Positions 35,601 to 43,539 of a DNA stretch of 64,000 bases are shown one piece after another (the first letter of the stretch is position 1; every line of letters begins with the position of its first letter). The translations under genes were made by a program, and so were the position numbers. The notes below the pieces were generated by a model. That model worked only from the letters and a program-made list of their open reading frames with translations, had not been told where the DNA came from and did no database searches. The DNA is from Cytophagales bacterium (GTDB lineage Bacteria > Bacteroidota > Bacteroidia > Cytophagales > Spirosomataceae), in assembly GCA_013298025.1 (NCBI GenBank), contig JAAFJE010000002.1:248001-312000 (forward strand), written 5' to 3'.

Positions 35601-35716
35601 GCGGCTTGGTCCTTGTCGGTTACTTTTCCTTTGACTGGCTGTTGAGCCATAAGCGATTGCCATGAAAGAAATAGTAACGCAAATAGAATAGTAAACTTAC
35701 TTCTGCATGCTTTCAT
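32639..35716 (-). CDS. SusC/RagA-like TonB-dependent outer-membrane transporter
   Basis: 1025 residues from the ATG at 35716, chosen because it starts a normal signal peptide (MKACRSKFTILFALLFLSWQSLMAQ); an upstream ATG would add 27 residues. It has an N-terminal carboxypeptidase-regulatory-like domain (VKGKVTDKDQAALVGVNILVKG), the TonB-box region LDEVVVTALG, a plug domain (VLKGASASALYGARAANGVI) and a 22-strand-type barrel ending in FNLNIKF. It imports a substrate through the outer membrane with the downstream SusD partner. The fucosidase at the end of the cluster suggests a fucosylated substrate, but this is inference. Confidence 0.96.
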   Translation of the reverse strand: MKACRSKFTILFALLFLSWQSLMAQQPVKGKVTDKDQAALVGVNILVKGTTKGTTTDAAGNYSINVAKGAVLVFRSLGFETKEITVGDQSTINVSLETSDQTLDEVVVTALGVSKEARKIGYAVTKVDGSLMTQARETNVAYSLAGRVAGLNISGTSGGPGSSARILLRGMASFTASSPLIVINGVPMDNTQRGSAGEWGGADQGDGISNINPDDIEDMTVLKGASASALYGARAANGVIQITTKSGKKGKISVDYNLNVVADQAVNNTNYQYVYGQGINGKRPTSVTSALNSGMLSWGEKLDGASTIQFDGKSYPYSAVKDNIQQFYRTGTSITNSVSLAGGNDQSSFRLSLANLSNQSILRNSGLDRKTINFTGSQKMNKLTVNVMVNYIDELADNKPQLSDGPLNANNIQYLATSVNQVALQPGYDASSTYGNEIQYNDDIYVTNPWFVVNRYNNDVSRKRLISALSAKYDFTKWLNGQVRLGYDYMNDGVNKITPTGTAYNFRGGFDELSKATTSELNADAFLSASKDITKDLSFDAMIGAAIRKNKYDRMAIGGGPFVIPFFYSPNNVLSYNRSYSYSEKETHSAYYSFDLAYKKILTLSTTGRYDAFSTLPVGNQGIFTPSVSLSSDITDVVNWNPLSYGKLRASYAVVSGEPSNPYSTSQYYSVGSAIQGTTTGSFSSTLPNLFLKPYTLTELEFGTELKFFQNRLGLDLAYFNRKTKNEIINGSLSDATGYTGQYIGTGSTQNSGIEMMLSGTPIQTPNFVWRTSLNLTQISNKIVDIQGTSSETEQLSLGTYRPLNANTALVKGMAGPQIMAYDYVRDAKGNIVVDASGIPVQAASRTPMGSVLPKVYGGFNNEFTYKGFNFAFLIDYKFGNKVLSATNYYTIFRGLNQMTLTGRESGVVAVGVTSSGDVNTVSVPAQTYYQTLARRISALNVLDGSFIKLRQVTFGYTFTKKQLGIIPFQSVNVSLVARNLLTLMKHTDNIDPEAGFSSLINYAGIEGNSLPATRTYGFNLNIKF

Positions 35717-36460
35717 TTTTAGAATAATTTCAGTGAAAAAATGGGAAATAGACGAAATAAAGTATTGAAAAATACAAGTTACAATGGCTAAGGCCATTCA
35801 AGGAGGTTTGATTTGCCACGTGGAAGGTTTCATAAGATGTTTTGAAAATGAAAATTGGGTTAATTTTTTTTAAAATAGCCTTATTAAACAATAGATATTT
35901 TTTAAAATAAACGCTATCTATCATCAATAAAATCGAATTTTTTCGCTATATTAATAAAATATTTTAATAATATAAAGAAAAAAATATTATTCTGTACTTT
36001 TTCTTTAAAATCTCTAAAGTTTTATAAAACAGAAGAATATTTGACCAAATATAGTTTAAAACCAAATTAAATTTTATAAATTTTCAAAAAAATTATGAAA
36101 AATCAGGCAAAAAGGAATAAATACCTATATTAATAGAGTAATAATACTTATTAATATTTTTAAATAAGTTTATTAACTAGAAGGCTTTTCAGTATTTCAT
36201 GATAAATCATCATGTTTTATTCAAACTTAGGTTTTATTCTTGTTGTCAAAAATCTTTATTTTTTGTTCTTTTGTAAAACAGAAGACCTCTTGAACTGATA
36301 CAATGTTTTTATATTCAGTCTTTTATTGTTTAAAACCTCCATGAAAGACGAATATCCATCACCAAAGAGATACACATAGCAAATAAAGATTTGAAGCACA
36401 AAAAACCTGTTTTATTTATACTGTATTCATCAATCTTTTGCATTTTATTTTCCCTATTTT
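35717..36460. promoter_or_regulatory. Divergent regulatory region between susC-like and ROK regulator genes
   Basis: 744 bp of very AT-rich DNA with no gene. Close to susC are two palindromes: aatggc/gccatt with a 4-nt loop (35783-35798) and ccacgtgg (35816-35823). They are candidate operator sites for the ROK regulator or another factor; this is by eye only. Confidence 0.35.
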
Positions 36461-37702
36461 ATGTCCGAAACATACAAATTAGCATCTAACCCAGAACTAT
36501 TGGAAAGAGAATCTATTGTAGATTTAAAGAAAAGTAAACTCAAAAAAAAGCTTTTGCAAGGCTTGTACAAGGGTGGAAATTATACCATTGCACAACTTGC
36601 CAAATTTTTACATACGAGTGTGCCTTCAGTTACGGCTTTGGTAGAAGAACTCATCGACGAGAAATGGGTGATCGAAATGGGTATTGCCGATGTGCAACTT
36701 GGTCGTAAACCGCTGCTCTACAGCCTCAATCCCAAAGATCGCTATATACTTGCCCTCGATATTACGACATACTACTCTAAAGCGGCTATCCTCAACCTCC
36801 AAAATCGTGTGGTTGAAATGCAGGATATTCACTTGGTGTTGGAAGATGACCCTAGTTTTTGCCAAAATCTCTTGCATGGCATTGATGCCTTTTTGGTACA
36901 ATCGGGTATCAATATGTCCCAATTGATTGGCGTTACGGTGGGGATGCCCGGCTTGATTAACCCGAAAAATGGCCTTAATTATACTTACCCGCAAATTGTT
37001 CCAGAAGGACAAAGTGTGCTTACGTTGCTCCAACAACAATTGCAAGCACCTGTCTATATCATGAACGATACCCAAGCCATGATTTTTGGCGAACTGCACT
37101 TTGGACTCGCCCAAGGTATGCAACACGCCCTGTCTGTCAATATGGACTGGGGAGGTGTTGGGCTTGGCGTGCTCACAAATGGTAAAATTCTACAGGGCGA
37201 ATCGGGCTTTGCAGGTGAGCTAGGGCATATTCAGGTGCGTCCCGATGGTGATTTATGCCACTGTGGTAAAGTGGGCTGTCTCGATACCGTAACCAAGGCT
37301 TCTTACCTGATTCGGCGGGTGAAAGACTTACTTCGGGAAGGAAAAGTTTCGCAATTGGCTCAAAAGAATATCGACCAAATCGACATCGAAATGGTCATTG
37401 ACGTAGCCAACCGTGGCGATGCCCTCGCCATTGATTTGCTACACGACATCGGTAAGGAAATGGGTAAAGGGCTGTCGATGGCGGTACATTTGCTCAATCC
37501 GAAATCTATTATTATCAATGGCGTACTGGCCAAAGCAGGGAAGTTTATCAGTAATCCTATCGAACAGGCTATCTATAAATACTGCTTGTCTGATTACAAA
37601 GAAGATTTAAGCATTGTGATTTCGGAACTAGGTGAATCGGCCAAAATTCTGGGCTTACAAGCATACGCCATGAGTCATATACTAGCCGACGAGCAAGCAT
37701 AA
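36461..37702 (+). CDS. ROK family transcriptional regulator (NagC/XylR type)
   Basis: 413 residues. The N-terminal winged-helix region (YTIAQLAKFLHTSVPSVTALVEELIDEKWV) is followed by a ROK sugar-kinase-like domain. The ROK zinc signature is CHCGKVGCLDT, with the preceding GELGHIQV. The Asp of IMNDTQAM lies at the position of the kinase catalytic Asp, so residual sugar phosphorylation cannot be excluded. Members sense sugars or sugar phosphates and usually repress catabolic genes. It is divergent from the susC-like gene, so it probably regulates that locus. Confidence 0.92.
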   Translation: MSETYKLASNPELLERESIVDLKKSKLKKKLLQGLYKGGNYTIAQLAKFLHTSVPSVTALVEELIDEKWVIEMGIADVQLGRKPLLYSLNPKDRYILALDITTYYSKAAILNLQNRVVEMQDIHLVLEDDPSFCQNLLHGIDAFLVQSGINMSQLIGVTVGMPGLINPKNGLNYTYPQIVPEGQSVLTLLQQQLQAPVYIMNDTQAMIFGELHFGLAQGMQHALSVNMDWGGVGLGVLTNGKILQGESGFAGELGHIQVRPDGDLCHCGKVGCLDTVTKASYLIRRVKDLLREGKVSQLAQKNIDQIDIEMVIDVANRGDALAIDLLHDIGKEMGKGLSMAVHLLNPKSIIINGVLAKAGKFISNPIEQAIYKYCLSDYKEDLSIVISELGESAKILGLQAYAMSHILADEQA

Positions 37703-37708
37703 AACCAA

Positions 37709-37805
37709 GGTTATATCGGATGAGAAGTTTTTGATTTCAGCTATAAGACAAATGCCATTTTTCCCCTAACTAGCTGCCATCAAACATCTGACATCCGATA
37801 TAACC
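37709..37805. repeat. 14-bp perfect inverted repeat, 69 bp apart
   Basis: ggttatatcggatg (37709-37722) and catccgatataacc (37792-37805) bracket AT-rich DNA after the ROK gene. It could be a small palindromic element or terminator. The remainder of the gap to 38146 has no gene. Confidence 0.6.
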
Positions 37806-38146
37806 AATGCCTCGCTTCGCTCATACAACAGCAAAGTCTTTCACTAAATATTTAGCTCCAAAATCCTTTTCTTCTCGCAATTTTATACAAGTCCAACGAA
37901 TTATTCCTATTTTTGCCATGAGTCAGAAAAAAGGAATTTTGACAATAAGTTACCAAACACTCCTTCGTGCCAAAAGTTTGTTGTAAAGAAAGGTATTAAA
38001 AGTCATTAGAATAAAATGTAAAATACTGTATATAAATATTTTACATAAAAAACATTTCATTTAAAACCTCTTCTCTTGGTCAAGTTTGGGTATTCAACTT
38101 AGCGTACAGACAGGTCAATCTCCTCTCTCTTTCACTCATGTAAGCC

Positions 38147-38866
38147 ATGAAAGAATACGGAACAAACGTTCAAAAATTAGTCGATTATATTCTCTCGGTT
38201 CGAGACAGAGAGAAACGTACTAAATATGCCTACCTTCTGGTAGAACTCATGCGTCAGGTACACCCGAATATGCGCGACAACCAAGACTATTCAAACAAGC
38301 TTTGGGATGATTTGTATATCATGTCTAATTTTAAATTAGATGTCGATAGCCCATTCCCTCCCCCTTCGCCCGATGCTGTAGGAAAACTTCCTAAAGCCGT
38401 GCCTTACAATGTAAACGAATTACGCTACAAATACTATGGCCGCAATGTAGAATTGCTCATTACCAGAGCTATTGCCGAAACCGACGAGCACGAAAAACGG
38501 ATTCTTGTGGCACATATCGCCCGTTTGATGAAAACTTTTTACCAAAACTGGAATAAAGAAGTAGTGGACGACGTGGTAATTTGGGGGCATTTGTTGGAAA
38601 TGTCGGAAAACCGTTTGGCTGATGTAGTACAGGCTATTTCGGGCAATTCGGCGTTGGGTAATTTGAGAAACAACCGCAACAACAGTAATCTCAACACCAA
38701 TAACAGCCGCAACGATAACCGCAACAACACTAATACCAACAGAAGTAATTTTGGTAGCAGTTTCAATGCAGGCAATAGAAATGCTCCTAACGACAACCGC
38801 AACCGTAATTTTGGCGGAGGCCGTAACGACAACCGAAACAACAATAATAATAACCGCAAACGCTAA
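38147..38866 (+). CDS. DUF4290 domain protein with Asn/Arg-rich tail
   Basis: 239 residues. The first 175 match DUF4290 (EYGTNVQKLVDYILSVRDREKRTKYA, LVELMRQVHPNMRD, RNVELLITRAIAE), a Bacteroidota family of unknown function that is commonly encoded just before murA, as here. The last 65 residues are low-complexity Asn, Arg and Gly with scattered Ser/Thr, likely disordered. The gene starts 57 bp before murA in the same direction, so co-transcription is likely. Confidence 0.92.
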   Translation: MKEYGTNVQKLVDYILSVRDREKRTKYAYLLVELMRQVHPNMRDNQDYSNKLWDDLYIMSNFKLDVDSPFPPPSPDAVGKLPKAVPYNVNELRYKYYGRNVELLITRAIAETDEHEKRILVAHIARLMKTFYQNWNKEVVDDVVIWGHLLEMSENRLADVVQAISGNSALGNLRNNRNNSNLNTNNSRNDNRNNTNTNRSNFGSSFNAGNRNAPNDNRNRNFGGGRNDNRNNNNNNRKR

Positions 38867-38922
38867 GAAAGCTAATTTTATACGATTCAACTCATAACAA
38901 GCTTTAGTACTTAATTTTCAAT

Positions 38923-40230
38923 ATGGCATCATTCAAAGTAACTGGCGGTCGCCAGCTCAAAGGTGAACTTATACCACAAGGAGCAAAAAACGAAGCTTTA
39001 CAAATTTTATGTGCGGTGGTTTTGACCAAAGAACCCGTAACGATTCATAATATCCCGAACATCCGTGACGTAAACCAACTCATTGACTTGCTAGGAGATA
39101 TGGGCGTTCGTTGCACTCGTTTGAGCGATTCTTCTATCAAATTTGATGCCTCCGAAGTAAATTTAGACTATCTTAATTCTGAAACATATAAACGAAAAGC
39201 CGCAGCCCTGCGAGGTTCTGTTATGCTGTTGGGGCCAACCTTGGCTCGTTTCAAAAAAGGACGTATCCCTTCGCCAGGAGGTGATAAAATCGGTCGCCGC
39301 CGCCTCGATACGCACTTTTTAGGCTTCATGAAATTAGGAGCAAAATTCAATTATAGCCACGAAGATGGCGGTATTTACGAGGTAGATGCCTCGGCGTTGA
39401 AAGGTACTTATATGCTACTCGACGAGGCTTCTGTAACGGGTACAGCCAATATTGTGATGGCGGCTGTATTGGCAGAAGGTACTACTACCATATACAATGC
39501 TGCTTGCGAACCGTATTTACAACAATTGTGTAAAATGCTCAACCGCATGGGAGCAAAAATTTCGGGTGTTGGCTCAAACTTGTTGACCATCGAAGGCGTA
39601 GAGGAATTGCATGGCACAGAACACACCATGTTGCCCGATATGATTGAAATTGGTTCTTTCATTGGTTTGGCAGCCATGACTAAATCGGAAATTACCATCA
39701 AAAACTGCTCTATTCCTGATTTAGGGATTATTCCTTCGGTTTTTCAAAAATTAGGCATTCAACTCGAATTTAGAGGCGACGATATTTTTATTCCTGCACA
39801 AGAACATTATGAGCTTGAAACATTTATTGATGGCTCTATGCTTACGGTTTCCGATCACCCTTGGCCTGGCTTTACGCCCGATTTGTTGAGTATCATTCTC
39901 GTGACAGCCATTCAAGCCAAAGGAACGGTACTGATTCATCAAAAAATGTTTGAAAGCCGTTTGTTTTTCGTCGATAAACTGATTGAAATGGGTGCTCAAA
40001 TCATCTTGTGTGACCCCCACCGTGCTACAGTTGTAGGCTTGAACCGCCAACAACAATTGCGTGGTATTCGGATGACTTCGCCCGATATTCGCGCAGGGGT
40101 TTCGTTGCTTATTGCTGCCCTTTCGGCTAAAGGAACTTCTATTATTGAAAATATCGAACAAATCGACCGTGGGTATCAGAACATCGACACCCGCTTAAAT
40201 GCCATCGGTGCCGAGATTGTACGTTTGTAA
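38923..40230 (+). CDS. murA: UDP-N-acetylglucosamine 1-carboxyvinyltransferase
   Basis: 435 residues; transfers enolpyruvate from PEP to UDP-GlcNAc, the first committed step of peptidoglycan synthesis. Visible blocks are the N-terminal GAKNEALQILCAVVL, the loop PSPGGDKIGRRRLDTHF, and TSPDIRAGVSLLIAAL near the end. In the Escherichia coli enzyme the loop carries catalytic Cys115, the residue alkylated by fosfomycin; here the matching residue is Asp121. Asp at this place is known from some other MurA enzymes and goes with fosfomycin insensitivity. It follows DUF4290 as in other Bacteroidota. Confidence 0.97.
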   Translation: MASFKVTGGRQLKGELIPQGAKNEALQILCAVVLTKEPVTIHNIPNIRDVNQLIDLLGDMGVRCTRLSDSSIKFDASEVNLDYLNSETYKRKAAALRGSVMLLGPTLARFKKGRIPSPGGDKIGRRRLDTHFLGFMKLGAKFNYSHEDGGIYEVDASALKGTYMLLDEASVTGTANIVMAAVLAEGTTTIYNAACEPYLQQLCKMLNRMGAKISGVGSNLLTIEGVEELHGTEHTMLPDMIEIGSFIGLAAMTKSEITIKNCSIPDLGIIPSVFQKLGIQLEFRGDDIFIPAQEHYELETFIDGSMLTVSDHPWPGFTPDLLSIILVTAIQAKGTVLIHQKMFESRLFFVDKLIEMGAQIILCDPHRATVVGLNRQQQLRGIRMTSPDIRAGVSLLIAALSAKGTSIIENIEQIDRGYQNIDTRLNAIGAEIVRL

Positions 40231-40246
40231 ATAGAAATATGATACG

Positions 40247-40284
40247 AAGAGTTGCGTAAGAGTTTTAAGCTCTTCGCAACTCTT
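40247..40284. terminator. Bidirectional terminator between murA and the DUF5723 gene
   Basis: aagagttgcg (40247-40256) and cgcaactctt (40275-40284) form a 10-bp stem, followed by a T run on the plus strand. Confidence 0.75.
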
Positions 40285-40286
40285 TT

Positions 40287-41831
40287 TTAATAGACTTGTC
40301 GCTTTCTTTTCTTCAAAAGTCTTTGCCAAAAATTAGCATCTTTTCCTTCATACCAACAATCGTTGAATGGTACTGGTTTTTTCTGGTATATCGGTACAGC
40401 CAAGGCAAAATACGCATCAAGTCCTCGGGGCTTTCCAAGATTCAGAAGGCTACCAAGGTTATCTGTTCCGAGCCAAAATGGCCCAATTCTGAGGGCTGTT
40501 CCGAAGGCAAATTTCGTATAATCGTCAAAAAGTACCAAGGGCAACGACCATTCCATGTGCTTGTGTTCGTAACGAGGTACGATGCTCAACGAAGAAGGTA
40601 CTTTTAAGCCAAAAGCCTGTTGATTGGTGAGGTTTTGAACCCAAGTAGCCCCTACATACACATTTTTTTTCAACAAATAATCAGCCTGTATTTGTAAAGT
40701 AGTAGGCAAGGTTGTCGTAAAATGTTCATCCATACCCACTTCATTCCCCTTTAAATTGGCAATGATGGTATTCGATATATCGCTTAGGCTCGAATTAGGC
40801 GGGAAATCTCTTGGAGTGAGGCTAGAAGTAGAAGCGTTTACAGCGTATGTTCGAGTAGCAAAATGTAGTTTTCCTATATCCATCAAGGAAGCACCTATCC
40901 GAAACACGTATTTATTTTGCGTAGCATCTACTGTCACGGTTCTTTTTCTTCTGCTGATATACTTATCAATATTTGGCCGATATTCATACACCACACCTAT
41001 ATCAACCCCTAGCCCATAGCTTGGGGCAGCGTCGTTCCAGAGCCAATCAGCAGAAGCATTATTCAATTTATTTTTATCGACATAGCCATAATTCCCCGTG
41101 ACGTTATCTACCAATACATTATTCACCTGTGGATTTCTAGCGTCTTTTACTACCTTATAAGAACCCGTGTAGGATACCCCATATCCCGTAAAAATGCCGA
41201 CCATGCGTTTTACCGAAAGCCCCACACTTAGGAAGTTTTCATCTTCTTCGTTGGTCAATACCCTTGCATACGTTACACCCAATTCAGCAAAACTATTTAC
41301 ATTGCTACGAGTACCAGATACGTCTATCTCTTCCCCTGTAATAGGAGCATTATTGATACCTCTATACACCAAAGTACCCAAAGCGGCCGACATATTTTCC
41401 ACGCTTACCCCAGTTCTCAAACGAGTTTGTACGGCTATGCTATTTTTAGCATTAATACTGTACATAATGGCAGGGCCACGCACCTCTGATATTGCATACA
41501 TTGATACTTGCTTATGGGCATCAGCTACGTCAAAGTACGATTTATCAAAAATTACTTTACCCGATTGGCTCAAATATTCTTTCGGAACATCACCTGTAAA
41601 CATAGCCCAATAAGCAAAGTCACGGTTCCATGCAAAAAAAGAATTGGTCATCCAGAAGCTATTTCCTACCAAATTTACATACAGTTTATGCCTCGAATCG
41701 GCTATACGTGCAGGATTTTGGTAGAGGGCATTGGTCCCTGCATAATTACTCGCCTGTATGCCAGACCATTGCTGGGCATACCCACCCCATGTACATAAAC
41801 ATCCATAAATAATAGCAAGGATTCGTTTCAT
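40287..41831 (-). CDS. DUF5723 family protein, predicted outer-membrane
   Basis: 514 residues from the ATG at 41831, which opens a signal peptide (MKRILAIIYGCLCTWGGYAQ); an ATG six codons upstream is possible. The mature N-terminus (SGIQASNYAGTNALYQNPARIADSRHKLYVNLVG) and the rest, with alternating hydrophobic beta-like segments, match DUF5723 proteins of Bacteroidota, which look like porin-like beta barrels. The C-terminus is basic (KRKRQVY). Function unknown. It converges with murA and is followed upstream by a long gap, so it appears to be a single gene. Confidence 0.85.
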   Translation of the reverse strand: MKRILAIIYGCLCTWGGYAQQWSGIQASNYAGTNALYQNPARIADSRHKLYVNLVGNSFWMTNSFFAWNRDFAYWAMFTGDVPKEYLSQSGKVIFDKSYFDVADAHKQVSMYAISEVRGPAIMYSINAKNSIAVQTRLRTGVSVENMSAALGTLVYRGINNAPITGEEIDVSGTRSNVNSFAELGVTYARVLTNEEDENFLSVGLSVKRMVGIFTGYGVSYTGSYKVVKDARNPQVNNVLVDNVTGNYGYVDKNKLNNASADWLWNDAAPSYGLGVDIGVVYEYRPNIDKYISRRKRTVTVDATQNKYVFRIGASLMDIGKLHFATRTYAVNASTSSLTPRDFPPNSSLSDISNTIIANLKGNEVGMDEHFTTTLPTTLQIQADYLLKKNVYVGATWVQNLTNQQAFGLKVPSSLSIVPRYEHKHMEWSLPLVLFDDYTKFAFGTALRIGPFWLGTDNLGSLLNLGKPRGLDAYFALAVPIYQKKPVPFNDCWYEGKDANFWQRLLKKRKRQVY

Positions 41832-42379
41832 TTTATAAATATTTGACATGTGGTAGGTCTTTTACATCATCGAAAAAACTGCGTTAAGATACCAATTTCT
41901 TCACTATATACTATTATACAAATGATTATTGTATGAAAAATTATTGATTATGATTACATAAAAGCACATCAATCCTACAAATAAGCGTAAAAACTCAAAA
42001 GTTTTTTGCAATTTTATACAATCAAATTACTGTGCTACCATGAGTAGCTTCTTTTCATCAACAATCAATTTGGTATAATAAGCATATAGAATATACCTAA
42101 AAGAGGAAGATGCCATCATTTAGAGAAAACATCTCCTAGTCATTGTATATTTTTAAGAAGGGTTTTGTATATTTCTAAGCAAATTCACATAAAATTGGAT
42201 TTATTATAAATTTTATTTTTAAAATCCTATTAAATCTCAGGAGGTTATTTTTCATCGTAATTTTTTATAGAAATGGATAGAATCCTCATTTATAAACAAT
42301 AAATTTGCAGGGTTTTGCATGAAATAAAGAAGATTATTTGGTAAATAGCTTAACCGACTAAAAATAATTAATTGTCTAT
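41832..42379. other. AT-rich intergenic region before pfkA
   Basis: 548 bp without a recognisable gene. It holds the divergent leaders of the DUF5723 gene and pfkA. No strong hairpin or promoter was recognised. Confidence 0.4.
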
Positions 42380-43354
42380 ATGAAAAGAATTGCAGTATTT
42401 ACTTCAGGTGGAGATGCTCCAGGTATGAATGCTTGTATCAGAGCAGTTGTGCGTGGCGGCTTACACTATGGGCTAGAGGTCTTTGGTATCATTCGTGGCT
42501 ACAACGGCATGATTAAGGGTGATATTATCCCACTTAATTCGCAATCTGTCAGTAACATCATCCAAAGAGGTGGTACTATCCTTAAATCGGCTCGTAGCAA
42601 AGAGTTTATGACTCCCGAAGGGCGTAAAAAAGCATACGACCAACTCAAGGCTCATGGCATCGAAGGACTTGTAGCCATTGGTGGAAACGGAACTTTTACT
42701 GGTGCTGAGATTTTTTATAACGAATTCCAAATTCCTACGGTGGGTGCACCCGGTACTATCGACAACGATTTGTATGGCACCGACTATACTATCGGCTACG
42801 ATACTGCCGTAAATACAGCCGTAGATGCTATTGATAAAATCCGTGATACAGCCGACTCGCACGACCGTATTTTCTTCATCGAAGTAATGGGCCGTGACTC
42901 GGGTTACATTGCCGTACAATCGGGTATTTCGGGTGGTGCAGAGTCTATCCTGATTCCAGAAGAAAGACAAACCATCGACGACATTGTGCTAACTCTTAAA
43001 AATGGCTTTGAAAGAAAAAAATCTTCGTCTATTGTAGTAGTGGCCGAAGGCGACGAAGAAGGACAAGCTGCCGAGGTTGCCGATAAAATCAAAAAAACCA
43101 TCGACGTACCTGTCGATATTCGTGTGACCAACCTTGGGCACATTCAAAGAGGTGGTGCACCTAGTGCTTACGACCGTATTTTGGCTAGTCGCTTGGGCTT
43201 GGGAGCATTAGAAGGCTTGCTCAACGGAGAAAAAAACGTGATGGCGGGTATTGTAAACGACCAACTGATTTACACGCCTTTCCACGATACGATTACTAAA
43301 AAGAAACTGATTACAAACGACCTCATCCGAATGGTTTCTATCTTAGGTCGATAA
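42380..43354 (+). CDS. pfkA: 6-phosphofructokinase
   Basis: 324 residues, ATP-type phosphofructokinase that phosphorylates fructose 6-phosphate in glycolysis. Family blocks are FTSGGDAPGMNACIRAVVR at the N-terminus, the catalytic GTIDNDLYGTDYTIGYDTA, and FIEVMGRDSGYIA. The nucleotide/Mg loop reads GGNGTFTG, where the Escherichia coli enzyme has GGDGS; residue 103 is therefore Asn instead of Asp. The Gly at the following place is the ATP-type rather than the pyrophosphate-type residue. Start at 42380 gives the canonical MKRIAVFTSGG. Confidence 0.95.
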   Translation: MKRIAVFTSGGDAPGMNACIRAVVRGGLHYGLEVFGIIRGYNGMIKGDIIPLNSQSVSNIIQRGGTILKSARSKEFMTPEGRKKAYDQLKAHGIEGLVAIGGNGTFTGAEIFYNEFQIPTVGAPGTIDNDLYGTDYTIGYDTAVNTAVDAIDKIRDTADSHDRIFFIEVMGRDSGYIAVQSGISGGAESILIPEERQTIDDIVLTLKNGFERKKSSSIVVVAEGDEEGQAAEVADKIKKTIDVPVDIRVTNLGHIQRGGAPSAYDRILASRLGLGALEGLLNGEKNVMAGIVNDQLIYTPFHDTITKKKLITNDLIRMVSILGR

Positions 43355-43362
43355 CATACTTG

Positions 43363-43430
43363 AAGTTTGATAATTTGAAAATAGACAAGGTAATCATACA
43401 AACCAAGGCTATTTTCAAATTATCAAACTT
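43363..43430 (+). terminator. 22-bp perfect inverted repeat after pfkA
   Basis: The arm at 43363-43384 is the exact complement of 43409-43430 with a 24-nt loop. Diverged copies of the same AT-rich words continue to about 43447. It is a likely terminator or palindromic element. Confidence 0.6.
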
Positions 43431-43539
43431 TCAAATCTTCAAATTATCACCCAAATTTCTCAATTCAATTGTTCATTTAGCCGAAGTCTGTTAACTTTGG
43501 ATAACAAAGTATCGACTGTTCTATTTAAACATAGTATTC

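Noticed and set aside
36626-37126. 166-residue minus-strand frame opposite the ROK regulator
   Set aside because: Shadow of the ROK gene on the complementary strand.
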